From NCBI RefSeq assembly GCF_001653335.1, contig NZ_CP015079.1:1922001-1986000 (forward strand): a stretch of 64,000 nucleotides of DNA. The letters are read 5' to 3'. The position numbers and the translations under genes are program-made. The DNA comes from Nocardioides dokdonensis FR1436 (GTDB taxonomy: Bacteria; Actinomycetota; Actinomycetes; Propionibacteriales; Nocardioidaceae). Shown piece after piece: positions 45,425-54,581 of the stretch (positions are counted from its first letter, which is position 1; each line of letters opens with the position of its first letter). Under the pieces are notes generated by a model, which saw only the letters and a list, made by a program, of their open reading frames with translations, was not told the origin of the DNA and ran no database searches.

Positions 45425-45487
45425 CCTGCGCAGAATGACTGGACCGGTGGCGTAACCCGGCCCCCGCTGCGGCGTTGATCAGGAGTC

Positions 45488-45503
45488 CTCCCCGTGCGGG
45501 GAG
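45488..45503 (+). terminator. Short hairpin after the VOC gene
   Basis: CTCCCC-GTGC-GGGGAG, a 6-bp perfect stem between the VOC and CsoR-like genes. It might end the tam operon, or lie in the CsoR-like leader. Confidence 0.35.
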
Positions 45504-45524
45504 TCGTCAGCCAGAGGGGCCCTG

Positions 45525-45857
45525 ATGAACGCCACCGCCAGCCTGTCCGTCGAGCCCGTGGGCGACCACGCGCCCGCGCCCGTCGCCCCGTCCGCCGCCG
45601 TTCCGCCCGCCGACATGACCGCGGTCATGAACCGCGTCAAGCGCGCGCAGGGCCAGCTCGGCGGGGTGCTGCGGATGCTGGAGGAGGCCCGCGACGTCTC
45701 CGACGTGGTCGTGCAGCTCAAGGCCGTCTCCCGCGCCCTGGACCGCGCCGGCTTCGCGATCATCTCCGCCGACCTGCGCCGCCAGGTCGCCGGCGGCGAC
45801 GCCGTGAACGGCGACGACCTCGACCGCCTCGAGCGCTGGTTCCTCTCGCTGGCCTGA
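45525..45857 (+). CDS. CsoR/RcnR-family regulator lacking metal ligands
   Basis: A 110-residue protein. After a Pro/Ala-rich leader (1-30) comes the DUF156 fold: MNRVKRAQGQLGGVLRMLEE, then DVSDVVVQLKAVSRALDRAG. In CsoR of M. tuberculosis copper is held by Cys36, His61 and Cys65. The aligned positions here are Val, Asp and Gln, so no copper or nickel site is visible. It may sense another ligand or act as a constitutive repressor. No metal transporter lies nearby. Its stop is next to repeat C4. Confidence 0.8.
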   Translation: MNATASLSVEPVGDHAPAPVAPSAAVPPADMTAVMNRVKRAQGQLGGVLRMLEEARDVSDVVVQLKAVSRALDRAGFAIISADLRRQVAGGDAVNGDDLDRLERWFLSLA

Positions 45858-45871
45858 GCGGGCCGGGGTCC

Positions 45872-45938
45872 CCTGCATGAATCCCCGGTCGACCGGGGAC
45901 TCATGCACTGGATGGGCGTTGCAACACCCATCCAGTAC
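45872..45938. repeat. Family C palindromic element, copy C4
   Basis: Two adjacent palindromes between convergent genes: 45874-45907 (arms TGCATGAATCCCCGG, one mismatch) and 45908-45935 (arms CTGGATGGG around CGTTGCAACA). C2 and C4 share almost all of the first hairpin and the GGGCGTTGCAACACCC core. Confidence 0.92.
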
Positions 45939-45996
45939 CGGAGAAGGCTGACAAGCCCGGTACGCGCCCGGCGCCAGCCCCGGCACGCGCCCGGGG

Positions 45997-46884
45997 TCAG
46001 GCCCCGGCGCCCTCGAGCTGCGCCGCCGCGGCGGGGTCGCCGGAGGACCGGCTCATCCGGCGCTCGACGTACTCGGCCAGCTTGGAGAGGGCGTAGTTGA
46101 TGAGGATGAAGATGGTCGCGATGATCAGCAGCGACTGGATCGGGTTGTCGAGGTTCTGCGAGATCAGGTTGCCGCGACGCAGCAGCTCGAGGTAGCCCAG
46201 CGAGACCACCGCGGCCAGCGAGGTGTCCTTGAGGGCCACGACCAGCTGGCTGATCAGTGCCGGCAGCATCACCCGGAAGGCCTGGGGCAGCAGGATGGCC
46301 CGCATGGTCTGGCCGTTGGTCAGGCCGACAGCCAGCGCCGCCTCGCCCTGACCGCTGGGCAGCGAGTTCACGCCGGCGCGCAGGATCTCGGCGATGATCA
46401 CGGAGTTGTAGAGGGTCAGCCCGATCACCAGGTACCACAGGCCCGGGTCGCCGGGCAGCGGGCCGAGGTCGATCTTGAGCTCCTTGAAGGCCCGCCACAC
46501 CAGGACGATGGTGACGACCACGGGCAGCGCGCGGAACAGCTCGATCCACAGCACCACGGGAACCCGCAGGATGGGGCCGAGCATCAGCCGGCCCACGCCC
46601 AGCAGCACCCCCAGCACCAGGGAGAGGACGATCGCCAGCGTGGCGGCGGTCAGGGTCGCGGCCAGCCCCTTGCCGACCAGCTCCCAGACGGCGCTGAAGT
46701 TCTCGTCCGAGGGGTTCGCCCACGGGCTCCACAGCTCGCTGGCGAACTGGCCGCGGTCGTTGAGGCGCTTGGCGGCCACGGCCAGGAAGCCGACGAAGAC
46801 GAGGATCGCGAGGATCGTGCCGATCCGGGCGCGGCGTACGGCGCGGGGTCCGGGGGCGTCGTAGAGGACTGAGAGCTGGCTCAT
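45997..46884 (-). CDS. gluD: Glutamate ABC transporter permease GluD
   Basis: A 295-residue membrane permease of the polar amino-acid (HisMQ) type. Several helices and the conserved EAA loop in EILRAGVNSLPSGQGEAALAVGL. Overlaps gluC by 4 bp (ATGA). With GluA/B/C it forms the glutamate importer known from Corynebacterium. The operon reads gluA-B-C-D on the minus strand. Confidence 0.9.
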   Translation of the reverse strand: MSQLSVLYDAPGPRAVRRARIGTILAILVFVGFLAVAAKRLNDRGQFASELWSPWANPSDENFSAVWELVGKGLAATLTAATLAIVLSLVLGVLLGVGRLMLGPILRVPVVLWIELFRALPVVVTIVLVWRAFKELKIDLGPLPGDPGLWYLVIGLTLYNSVIIAEILRAGVNSLPSGQGEAALAVGLTNGQTMRAILLPQAFRVMLPALISQLVVALKDTSLAAVVSLGYLELLRRGNLISQNLDNPIQSLLIIATIFILINYALSKLAEYVERRMSRSSGDPAAAAQLEGAGA

Positions 46885-47531
46885 CGCGCGATCGCCACCT
46901 TCCGCTCGAGGACCGCTAGCAGTGCGCCTGCGGTCAGGGTGATGATCAGGTAGCCGATCGCGACCCCGGTGAGCACCGGGATGAACGCGTAGCCCTGGGC
47001 GCTGGTGAGGTTGCGGCCCACGCTCCACAGGTCACCGCCGACCCCGAAGGCACCCACGACCGCGGAGTTCTTGAACATCGCGATCTGGACGCTGCCCAGC
47101 GGCGGCACGGTGGCGCGCAGGGCCTGGGGCAGCACGACCTGGGTGAGGGTCTTGGTGAACGGCAGGCCGATGGCCCGCGCCGCCTCGGCCTGACCGGCGG
47201 AGACGGAGTTGATGCCCGAGCGGATCGCCTCGCAGACGAAGGCGGAGGTGTAGATGATCAGCCCGATCACACCGAAGGTGTAGAAGCTGACGTTGATGCC
47301 GACCTCCGGCAGGCCGAAGGCCATGAAGAACAGCACGATGGTCAGCGGGCAGTTGCGCACCACCGTCACCCACGCGGAGCCGAAGGCCCGCAGCGAGGCG
47401 ACCGGGGAGACCCGGAAGGCGGCGATCAGCGTGCCCAGCAGCAGGGACCCGACGAGCGCCCAGCCGATGATGCCCAGGGACGTCAGGAATCCCTGCCAGT
47501 ACAGGTCCAGGTTGTCCAGCACCGGGCTCAC
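46881..47531 (-). CDS. gluC: Glutamate ABC transporter permease GluC
   Basis: A 216-residue permease with about five helices and the EAA loop CEAIRSGINSVSAGQAEAARA. Start is GTG 47531, after a hairpin that separates it from gluB. Partner of GluD in the membrane. Confidence 0.9.
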   Translation of the reverse strand: MSPVLDNLDLYWQGFLTSLGIIGWALVGSLLLGTLIAAFRVSPVASLRAFGSAWVTVVRNCPLTIVLFFMAFGLPEVGINVSFYTFGVIGLIIYTSAFVCEAIRSGINSVSAGQAEAARAIGLPFTKTLTQVVLPQALRATVPPLGSVQIAMFKNSAVVGAFGVGGDLWSVGRNLTSAQGYAFIPVLTGVAIGYLIITLTAGALLAVLERKVAIAR

Positions 47532-47550
47532 GGCGGCTCCTCGGGGTGGG

Positions 47551-47580
47551 CCGGTGGGGACGCGCTCGCGCCCCCACCGG
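47551..47580 (-). terminator. Hairpin between gluB and gluC
   Basis: A 9-bp stem (CCGGTGGGG at 47551-47559, CCCCACCGG at 47572-47580) closing a GC-rich loop. It follows the gluB stop. Such intercistronic hairpins often give higher binding-protein than permease expression by partial termination or RNA stabilisation. Confidence 0.6.
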
Positions 47581-47596
47581 TCAGGGTGTGATCAGG

Positions 47597-48478
47597 TCAG
47601 GCGCAGGGGGCGGCTTCGGGGAGCTCGGGGGTCTCGGTGCCCTCGACCTCGCCCGCGGTGGCCTCCCAGGCCGCGACGTAGGCGTCCTCGTTGTCGGCGA
47701 GCGTCTTGTTGATGAACTCGCAGAACTCGACGTCACCCTTGGCGATGCCGATGCCGTAGGGCTCCTCGGTGAACTGCTCGCCGACGAGCTTGAAGTCGCC
47801 GTCGCTCTCGTCGACGTAGCCGAGCAGGATCACGTTGTCGGTCGTGACGATGTCGACCTGGCCGTTGCCCAGGGCGTCCTTGCACTTGTCGTAGATGTCG
47901 AAGAGCACCAGCTGGTCGTCGGAGGCCAGGTACTCCTTGATCTGCTCGGACGGCGTCGAGCCGGTCACCGAGCAGACCTTCATGTCGGGGTTGTCCTTGA
48001 TGTCCTCAGGACCCTCGATGGAGTCGTTGTCCGAGTTCACCATCAGCTGCTGGCCGGCCTCGTAGTACGGGCCGGCGAAGGTGATGCGCTCGGCGCGCTC
48101 CTCGTTGATCGTGTACGTCGCCACGACCATGTCGACGTCGCCGTCCTCGATGACCTGCTCGCGGATGTCGGAGGAGGCCTGCTTCCACTCGATGTCCTCG
48201 GGCGCGATGCCCATGGCGCCCGCGATGATCTTGGCGACCTCGACGTCGAAGCCCTCGGGGACGTCCTCGAGACCGAGGAGGCCGAAGCCGGGCTGGTCGA
48301 ACTTGGTGCCGACGGTCATGCTGCCGGCCTCCTTCAGCTTGGCCATGGTGGTGCCGGAATCGAACTCCGCGTCGGTGACGACCTCGGGCTCGCTGTCGGA
48401 GCTGTCGTCCCCGCAGGCGGCGAGGGATCCAGCGAGGACGAGGCCCGCGAAGGCCGCCGTGAACTTGGTCAGGCGCAT
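47597..48478 (-). CDS. gluB: Glutamate-binding lipoprotein GluB
   Basis: A 293-residue lipoprotein: signal with LVLAGSLAACGD lipobox and a SBP_bac_3 domain (about 60-280). Visible: TVGTKFDQPGFGLLG, EGFDVEVAKIIAGAMG, YYEAGQQLMVN, SVTGSTPSEQI, and PYGIGIAKGD. It delivers glutamate to the GluCD permease outside the membrane. Confidence 0.92.
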   Translation of the reverse strand: MRLTKFTAAFAGLVLAGSLAACGDDSSDSEPEVVTDAEFDSGTTMAKLKEAGSMTVGTKFDQPGFGLLGLEDVPEGFDVEVAKIIAGAMGIAPEDIEWKQASSDIREQVIEDGDVDMVVATYTINEERAERITFAGPYYEAGQQLMVNSDNDSIEGPEDIKDNPDMKVCSVTGSTPSEQIKEYLASDDQLVLFDIYDKCKDALGNGQVDIVTTDNVILLGYVDESDGDFKLVGEQFTEEPYGIGIAKGDVEFCEFINKTLADNEDAYVAAWEATAGEVEGTETPELPEAAPCA

Positions 48479-48539
48479 CGTTCATTCTCCTTTGTCGGCT
48501 GTGCTGGGTGCTGCTGGTGCTGGGTTCAGCGGGTGGAGA

Positions 48540-49319
48540 TCAGTGCTTGAGGATCTTGCTCAGGAAGTCCTGGGCGCGCTCGCTGCTGGGGTTGGTGAAG
48601 AACTCCTCGGGGGTGTTCTCCTCCACGATCGCGCCGTCGGACATGAAGACCACCCGGTCGGCGGCGGTGCGCGCGAAGCCCATCTCGTGGGTGACCACGA
48701 CCATCGTCATGCCCCGCTTGGCGAGGTCGACCATGACGTCGAGGACCTCCTTGATCATCTCGGGGTCCAGCGCGGAGGTCGGCTCGTCGAAGAGCATCAC
48801 CTTCGGCTCCATCGCGAGCGCCCGGGCGATCGCGACGCGCTGCTGCTGGCCGCCGGAGAGCTGCGCGGGGTACTTCTCGGCCTGGTGGGCCACGCCCACC
48901 CGCTCGAGGAGCTCCATCGCGTGCTGGTCGGCCTCGGCCTTCTTGACGCCGCGCACCTTGATCGGGCCGAGGGTGACGTTCTCGAGGATGGTCTTGTGCG
49001 CGAAGAGGTTGAAGCTCTGGAAGACCATCCCGACCTCGGCGCGCAGGCTGGCCAGCGCCTTGCCCTCGGCGGGCAGCGGCTGGCCGTCCAGGGAGATGGT
49101 GCCCTCGTCGATGGTCTCGAGCCGGTTGATGGCCCGGCACAGCGTCGACTTGCCCGAGCCCGAGGGCCCGATCACCACGACCACCTCGCCGCGGTGCACC
49201 GTCAGGTTGATGTCCTGCAGCACGTGGAGGTCGCCGTACCACTTCTGGACGCCGTCGAGCACGACCAGCGGTTCCCCGGTGGCGGCGCTGGGGCCTGACC
49301 CTGTCTGCTCAGCCGTCAT
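48540..49319 (-). CDS. gluA: Glutamate ABC transporter ATPase GluA
   Basis: A 259-residue ATPase. Walker [12 protein letters not shown]-loop [12 protein letters not shown], signature [15 protein letters not shown], Walker [13 protein letters not shown] and switch [13 protein letters not shown] 49319. First gene of gluABCD. A 60-bp gap to gluB shows no hairpin. Confidence 0.94.
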   Translation of the reverse strand: MTAEQTGSGPSAATGEPLVVLDGVQKWYGDLHVLQDINLTVHRGEVVVVIGPSGSGKSTLCRAINRLETIDEGTISLDGQPLPAEGKALASLRAEVGMVFQSFNLFAHKTILENVTLGPIKVRGVKKAEADQHAMELLERVGVAHQAEKYPAQLSGGQQQRVAIARALAMEPKVMLFDEPTSALDPEMIKEVLDVMVDLAKRGMTMVVVTHEMGFARTAADRVVFMSDGAIVEENTPEEFFTNPSSERAQDFLSKILKH

Positions 49320-49327
49320 GGCACATG

Positions 49328-49333
49328 ACCCTA
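49328..49333 (-). promoter_or_regulatory. -10 element of the gluABCD operon
   Basis: TAGGGT on the minus strand ends 8 nt before the gluA ATG, with no Shine-Dalgarno between. This is the likely operon promoter and suggests leaderless gluA. Confidence 0.5.
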
Positions 49334-49379
49334 GTCACTGGTGGCCGGTGCGTGCCACGCTCAGGCTGCTCTCAGGTGG

Positions 49380-50972
49380 TCACATCTTCGTTGCGGTTTG
49401 GGAGCGGGACCCGGTCACGGAGGCGCCCCGGCCCGGGTGCGGGCCCAGGAACACCGGGTTGCTCAGCGCCACCGTGGCCCAGGCCGGGACCCCCTCGACG
49501 GGGTTCACGACGGGCGCGCCGTCGGCGCGGCGCACCTCGGCCCGGACGAACGGCGCGACCCCGGCCGCGACCCGCAGGGTCACCTCGGCGGCCCCCTCGG
49601 TGTCGGTCACAGCCCCGGCCAGCGGACCCAGCGGCCCCCACAGCTGGACCACGCAGCCGGGTGCGCCGGCGACCTCGAGGCGTACGTCGACCAGGTCGGT
49701 CGGGGCGGCGTCGAGGCTGTCGCCGCAGGTGGCGGTCCGGTCGCCGAGGCGGGCCTGGAGGCTCAGGTCGACCGCGGCCGACTCCGCCAGCCACGCGTGC
49801 CCGCCGCGCAGCCCGCGCACGATGGCGCCGACCGAGAGCGACCCGGCGCGCACCACGGTCTGGGCGCGCCCGACCTGCTGGCCGTCGTGGTGGCTGTCGG
49901 AGGAGCCGACGGCCGGCACGAACCGCCCGGCCACGAGCAGCGCGTGCCAGTGGCTCAGGGCGGTCTGGTCGTCGAGGGTCCAGGGGCCGTTCCACAGCTC
50001 GACGGCGTCGACGTCGGCGTAGTCGTACTGCCAGGTCGAGCCCGACGTGGGCGCGAAGGGGTGCGCGGCCACCGCCATCCCGCCCAGGGCGCGCACCCGG
50101 TCGGTGAAGCGGCCCAGCTGGTCGTCCTCGGGGCGGTAGCGCCAGTCGATCCAGGCGCCTGCGGGCTGCCCGAAGGTGACGCAGTGCCCGGCGCGGGTGG
50201 TCACCTCCTCGCCGGGGAGCACCAGGAAGTCGTCGGGCACGTGCCGGCCCCAGGTCAGCTGTGCGGAGGTGGTGTTGTGCTCGGTGGAGGCCAGGAAGTC
50301 CAGCCCGGCCTCGCGGGCCAGGGCCAGCAGGCTGCGCTGGGTGTGCCGGCCGTCGGAGTGCACGGTGTGGGTGTGCAGGTCGCCGCGGTACCAGCCCGGC
50401 CCGGTGCCGCGGACCCGGCGCGGGGCCGGCCGGGGCCGGAACCGCCGCCCCGGACGCCCGCGGTGCAGGGTGACGGTCACGGTCCACCCGACGCCGGGCG
50501 GGATGATCGTGAACGGGCCCAGCACCACGTGCCAGGTGCCCGGGGTGATCGGTCCGGCCAGGTAGCCCGGGGTGGCGCGGGTCCGGCTGATGCTGAACCG
50601 GTCGCGGGCCCCGCCGGACCAGCCGCGGAACCCGGCGGCGTCACCGAGGCCGACCCCACCGGGGTCGAAGATCCCGATGTCGATGATGTTGAAGGAGACC
50701 CCGGCGCCGGTCTCGAGCTTGTCGTAGTCGTAGGAGACCTCGATCCGCGTGGTCCCGCGCGGCACCTCCACCGGCAGCGCGTACCAGTCGGGGTCGCCGA
50801 CCCCGGTGAACCGCCCGCGGTAGACCAGCCCCGCCGCCGTCGCCCCGTCGGCGTACGCCGCCGCCGGGGGCACCAGCACGGCGCCCGCGACCACGCCCAG
50901 GCCGGCCCCGAGACCAGCGCCGACCACCGCGCGACGACCCGGACCGGTCACGGGTGGGGAGGGGTCGCACAC
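49380..50972 (-). CDS. Exported CehA/McbA-family PHP-domain metallohydrolase
   Basis: A 530-residue protein. The N-terminus is Tat-like: GRRAVVGAGLGAGLGVVAG, then hydrophobic and PAAAYADG. A beta-sandwich follows (about 50-190). The PHP domain (about 195-400) has GDLHTHTVHSDG, STEHNTTS, LPGEEVTTRAGH and VGSSDSHHDG, the expected metal ligands of the CehA/McbA branch. Substrates in the family include phosphoesters and carbaryl-type esters; here unknown. GTG 50972 is preferred (GGAG upstream); GTG 50951 would also keep the Tat motif. Confidence 0.85.
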   Translation of the reverse strand: MCDPSPPVTGPGRRAVVGAGLGAGLGVVAGAVLVPPAAAYADGATAAGLVYRGRFTGVGDPDWYALPVEVPRGTTRIEVSYDYDKLETGAGVSFNIIDIGIFDPGGVGLGDAAGFRGWSGGARDRFSISRTRATPGYLAGPITPGTWHVVLGPFTIIPPGVGWTVTVTLHRGRPGRRFRPRPAPRRVRGTGPGWYRGDLHTHTVHSDGRHTQRSLLALAREAGLDFLASTEHNTTSAQLTWGRHVPDDFLVLPGEEVTTRAGHCVTFGQPAGAWIDWRYRPEDDQLGRFTDRVRALGGMAVAAHPFAPTSGSTWQYDYADVDAVELWNGPWTLDDQTALSHWHALLVAGRFVPAVGSSDSHHDGQQVGRAQTVVRAGSLSVGAIVRGLRGGHAWLAESAAVDLSLQARLGDRTATCGDSLDAAPTDLVDVRLEVAGAPGCVVQLWGPLGPLAGAVTDTEGAAEVTLRVAAGVAPFVRAEVRRADGAPVVNPVEGVPAWATVALSNPVFLGPHPGRGASVTGSRSQTATKM

Positions 50973-51049
50973 ACCGCTCCAACGACCGGCCGGGCCCCGG
51001 GTGACGGATTGGGGGCGCCCGGGCGCGCCGCCGTACCCTGGGAGGCGTC

Positions 51050-52573
51050 ATGACTGCCACCACCGCCCCGTCCGAAGCCCGCACCTACGAGGTCAAGACC
51101 TACGGGTGCCAGATGAACGTCCACGACTCCGAGCGCCTGACCGGGCTGCTGGAGGACGCGGGCTACCTGCCCTTCGACAAGCAGGGGGCGCCGGCGGGCG
51201 ACCAGGCCGACGTGGTCGTGTTCAACACCTGCGCGGTGCGCGAGAACGCGGACAACAAGCTCTACGGCAACCTCAGCCACCTCGCGCCGATCAAGGCGTC
51301 GCGCCCCGGCATGCAGATCGCCGTCGGCGGCTGCCTGGCCCAGAAGGACCGCGCCACGATCACCGAGAAGGCGCCCTACGTCGACGTCGTCTTCGGCACC
51401 CACAACATCGGCTCGCTGCCGGTGCTGCTGGAGCGGGCGCGGGTGGCCGAGGAGGCGCAGGTCGAGATCCTGGAGTCCCTCGACGTCTTCCCCTCGACGC
51501 TGCCCACCAAGCGCGAGTCGGCCTACGCGGCGTGGGTCGCGATCTCGGTCGGCTGCAACAACACCTGCACGTTCTGCATCGTCCCCGCGCTGCGTGGCAA
51601 GGAGAAGGACCGCCGTCCCGGCGACATCCTCGCCGAGATCCGCGCCCTGGTCGCCGAGGGCGTCTCCGAGGTGACCCTGCTGGGCCAGAACGTCAACGCC
51701 TACGGCGTCGAGTTCGGCGACCGGCAGGCCTTCTCCAAGCTGCTGCGTGCCTGCGGCGGCATCGAGGGCCTGGAGCGGGTGCGCTTCACCAGCCCGCACC
51801 CCGCCGAGTTCACCGACGACGTGATCGAGGCGATGGCCGAGACCCCGAACGTGATGCCCAGCCTGCACATGCCGTTGCAGTCCGGCTCCGACAAGGTCCT
51901 CAAGGACATGCGGCGCTCCTACCGCTCCGCCAAGTACCTCGGCATCATCGAGCGGGTCCGGGCCGCGATCCCCGACGCCGCGATCACCACCGACATCATC
52001 GTCGGCTTCCCCGGTGAGACCGAGGAGGACTTCGCCGAGACGCTGCGCGTGGTCGCCGAGTCGCGCTTCTCCTCCGCGTTCACCTTCCAGTACTCCAAGC
52101 GCCCCGGCACCCCCGCCGCGACGCTGCCCGACCAGATCTCGCCCGAGGTCGTCAAGGACCGCTACGGCCGCCTCGTCGACCTCGTCACCGAGATCGCCTG
52201 GGACGAGAACAAGAGGATCGTCGGGCGCACCGTCGAGCTGATGGTCGCCGAGGGCGAGGGCCGCAAGGACGCCGAGACGCGCCGGCTCTCCGGCCGCGCC
52301 CCCGACAACCGCCTGGTGCACTTCGCGGCGCCCGGCGACGACCTGCTCACCGACGGCCGCGGCGACGTGCGGCCCGGCGACATGGTCACCGTCGAGGTCA
52401 CCTACGCCGCCCCGCACCACCTGGTCGCCGACCGCGTCGTCTCCGTGCGGCGTACCCGCTCGGGCGACGCGTGGGAGGCCCGCACCTCCGCGCCGACGCC
52501 GAGCGGGGTCGGGCTCGGCATGCCCGTTGTGGGTGTGCCGGCGCCGCTGCCGGACGCCCCCGCCTGCCGCTGA
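51050..52573 (+). CDS. miaB: tRNA-2-methylthio-N6-isopentenyladenosine synthase MiaB
   Basis: A 507-residue radical-SAM methylthiotransferase acting on A37 after MiaA. UPF0004 cysteines in [21 protein letters not shown] and VGGCLAQKD bind one cluster; the radical-SAM motif is [13 protein letters not shown]; a C-terminal TRAM domain (about 410-470) is visible as [15 protein letters not shown] Pro/Gly-rich tail extends the protein. GGGAGG is 5 nt before ATG, and TACCCT is a possible -10. miaA is 4 kb downstream. Confidence 0.95.
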   Translation: MTATTAPSEARTYEVKTYGCQMNVHDSERLTGLLEDAGYLPFDKQGAPAGDQADVVVFNTCAVRENADNKLYGNLSHLAPIKASRPGMQIAVGGCLAQKDRATITEKAPYVDVVFGTHNIGSLPVLLERARVAEEAQVEILESLDVFPSTLPTKRESAYAAWVAISVGCNNTCTFCIVPALRGKEKDRRPGDILAEIRALVAEGVSEVTLLGQNVNAYGVEFGDRQAFSKLLRACGGIEGLERVRFTSPHPAEFTDDVIEAMAETPNVMPSLHMPLQSGSDKVLKDMRRSYRSAKYLGIIERVRAAIPDAAITTDIIVGFPGETEEDFAETLRVVAESRFSSAFTFQYSKRPGTPAATLPDQISPEVVKDRYGRLVDLVTEIAWDENKRIVGRTVELMVAEGEGRKDAETRRLSGRAPDNRLVHFAAPGDDLLTDGRGDVRPGDMVTVEVTYAAPHHLVADRVVSVRRTRSGDAWEARTSAPTPSGVGLGMPVVGVPAPLPDAPACR

Positions 52574-52653
52574 CCGCCCGCCGCTGACCGCCTGAACGCT
52601 CCCCCTGTGGAGGAGCGGGTGCATGCGCCGCCGCCCCGACGCATGCTCGCCGG

Positions 52654-53532
52654 GTGGACGACGACCTCCCCGTGGCGGAGGTGCTGACGGCGCTGGGTGG
52701 GGTGGCCACCCGCGAGGCGCTGGTGCGCGCCTGCTCGCGGCGCGCCGTCGACGCCGCCCTCGCCGCCGGCGACGTGGTGGCGCTGGCCCGCGGCCGCTAC
52801 GCCCTGCCGGCCGCCGACGAGGCGCGACGGGCTGCGCACCGGGTCAGCGGGGTCGTCTCGCACCGCAGCGCCGCGCTGCTGCACGGGTGGGCGGTGAGCA
52901 GGCAACCGGATCAGCCGGAGGTGACCGTGCCACGCAACCGCAATGTCACCGGCGTGCACCGCGACGGGATCGCGCTCCGGCTGGCTGACCTGCACCCGTC
53001 CGAGGTCGTCGAAGGGCGGACCTCGCCCGAGCGCACGCTGGTGGACTGCCTGCGGGTCCTGCCGTTCAGCGAGGCGCTGGCGGTCGCTGACTCAGCGCTG
53101 CGCGAGGGGTTCGGGGAGGACCGGCTCCAGACGCTCGCGCGCGACGTCCGCGGGCCCGGGGCCCGGCAGGTGCGCCGAGTCGCAGCATGCGCGGAAAGAG
53201 CAGCCGCCAACCCGTTCGAGTCGGTGCTGCGCGCGATCTGCCTCGGTGTCGAGGGGCTGTCGGTGCGCGCCCAGGTGTCGGTGCGCGACCCGGACTGGCT
53301 GGGCCGCCCGGACCTCGTCGACGAGCGGCTGAAGATCGCGCTGGAGGCGGACTCCTTCGAGTGGCACGGGGACCGTGCGGCGCTGCACCGCGACGCCCGT
53401 CGCTACAACGCGTTCGTCGCGGCGGGCTGGCTGGTGCTGCGCTTCTCGTGGGAAGAAGTGATGCTGCATCCCGAGCGGGTCGCCGCTGTCCCCCGGGCTC
53501 AGTCCTTGCTGCGCGGGTCCGTCGAGGAGTAG
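52654..53532 (+). CDS. AbiEi-like wHTH protein with DUF559/PD-(D/E)xK-type C-terminus
   Basis: A 292-residue protein common in actinobacteria. The N-terminus (about 5-60) resembles the winged helix of type IV AbiEi antitoxins (VATREALVRACSRRAVDAAL ... ARGRYALP); the C-terminus (about 200-285) resembles DUF559/Vsr-type endonucleases: GRPDLVDERLKIALEADSF, WHGDR, DARRYNAFVAAGWLVLRFSW. No AbiEii toxin gene is next to it. Function is unknown; a DNA-cleavage or defence role is possible. GTG start; its end overlaps the convergent small gene by 34 bp. Confidence 0.78.
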   Translation: MDDDLPVAEVLTALGGVATREALVRACSRRAVDAALAAGDVVALARGRYALPAADEARRAAHRVSGVVSHRSAALLHGWAVSRQPDQPEVTVPRNRNVTGVHRDGIALRLADLHPSEVVEGRTSPERTLVDCLRVLPFSEALAVADSALREGFGEDRLQTLARDVRGPGARQVRRVAACAERAAANPFESVLRAICLGVEGLSVRAQVSVRDPDWLGRPDLVDERLKIALEADSFEWHGDRAALHRDARRYNAFVAAGWLVLRFSWEEVMLHPERVAAVPRAQSLLRGSVEE

Positions 53533-53780
53533 CCGGCCTTCGGGGTCAGCCCCTCGGGCTGCGTCTCCTCCCCGCCGCGGGTCTTCTCGGGGTGCTCCGG
53601 GTCGGGCACCCCGCGGTCCTCGGCGACGGAGGTGTCCACCACGCCGTCGGTGCCGTGCTGGCCCGGGCCGGTGGGGCCCTCGCGCTCGCTGCTGACGCCC
53701 ATGTCGCCGGCCAGCTCGTCGTTGGAGCTCTGCGGCTCGTCCGGCTCGCGGCCGGTGCGGGGGTCGGTCGGGGTGCTCAT
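53499..53780 (-). CDS. Small hydrophilic protein
   Basis: A 93-residue protein rich in Pro, Glu, Gly and Asp, with no hydrophobic segment and probably disordered. ATG 53780 overlaps the stop of the next gene upstream (ATGA), which supports it as real. Its end overlaps the convergent AbiEi-like gene. No family recognised. Confidence 0.6.
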   Translation of the reverse strand: MSTPTDPRTGREPDEPQSSNDELAGDMGVSSEREGPTGPGQHGTDGVVDTSVAEDRGVPDPEHPEKTRGGEETQPEGLTPKAGYSSTDPRSKD

Positions 53781-54049
53781 ACCGGCGCCTCCTCGCTCGG
53801 GTCGACCTCGTCCGAGTCCTCGTCGGACTCGGTGGCCTTCGTGCTGGTGTCCTCACCCTCGCTGGTCTCGGCCGGAGCGTCCTCGGTGGCGGGGTTGGCC
53901 CCGGCGCTGACGTCGGGCACGACCGGGTCCGTGCTCACCTCGCCGAACGCGTCGGGGCCGCCGGGCACGAGCTGGGGCTCCTCCGCGTGCGGGGTCGGCA
54001 TCGGGCCGAGGTCTCCGGCCGGGTCCTTGTCGTGCTGCTCGTCGCTCAT
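53777..54049 (-). CDS. Small acidic protein
   Basis: A 90-residue protein with a very acidic second half (TEDAPAETSEGEDTS and DEDSDEVDPSEE), probably disordered. ATG 54049 is 15 bp after the Nudix gene stop; its own stop overlaps the next gene by 4 bp. Unknown function, in a run of similar small genes. Confidence 0.6.
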   Translation of the reverse strand: MSDEQHDKDPAGDLGPMPTPHAEEPQLVPGGPDAFGEVSTDPVVPDVSAGANPATEDAPAETSEGEDTSTKATESDEDSDEVDPSEEAPV

Positions 54050-54064
54050 CAGGTGGGTCCTTCC

Positions 54065-54574
54065 TCAGGGGGCCCCGACGGCGGCGCCGTCGAAGCCGAA
54101 GGTGCTGTAGGGACTGGTCGTACCCGCGCGGAGCCCGTCCAACACCGCCCGCTCGTGGGGGACCACGGGGTCGGGCAGCGTGTCGAGCGCGTCGAGGGCG
54201 CACCACCGCAGCCCGCCGGACTTCTCCGGCTCCACCACGTGCGGCTCGCCGCGCCAGGTGCGGGCGGTGAAGAAGAAGTCGATCCGCTCGTCGATCGCCT
54301 CGCCGCCACGGGTCCGCTGCATGGCCGTGACGAAGGTGAGGTCGAGGTCGGCGAGCCCGATCTCCTCCAGGGCCTCGCGGCGCGCTGCGTCGTACGCCGT
54401 CTCACCCTGCTCGACGTGGCCGGCGGCCGCCGCAGCCCAGTGCCCGTCCATGTAGCCGGTGCCGCGGCGCAGCTGGAGCAGCACCTCGGTGCCGGCGTCG
54501 CCCTCGCGCAGGGGGAAGACGTAGGAGGCGGGCACGACCACGAAGCGGCCGTGGTGGGGGTCGGGGGCGCTCAC
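54065..54574 (-). CDS. Nudix hydrolase
   Basis: A 169-residue Nudix-fold pyrophosphohydrolase. The Nudix box is GHVEQGETAYDAARREALEE followed by IGL, all key Glu present. Substrates are nucleoside diphosphates linked to another moiety; the exact one is unknown. GTG 54574. It lies in a run of co-directional small genes. Confidence 0.92.
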   Translation of the reverse strand: MSAPDPHHGRFVVVPASYVFPLREGDAGTEVLLQLRRGTGYMDGHWAAAAAGHVEQGETAYDAARREALEEIGLADLDLTFVTAMQRTRGGEAIDERIDFFFTARTWRGEPHVVEPEKSGGLRWCALDALDTLPDPVVPHERAVLDGLRAGTTSPYSTFGFDGAAVGAP

Positions 54575-54581
54575 TGGCTGG

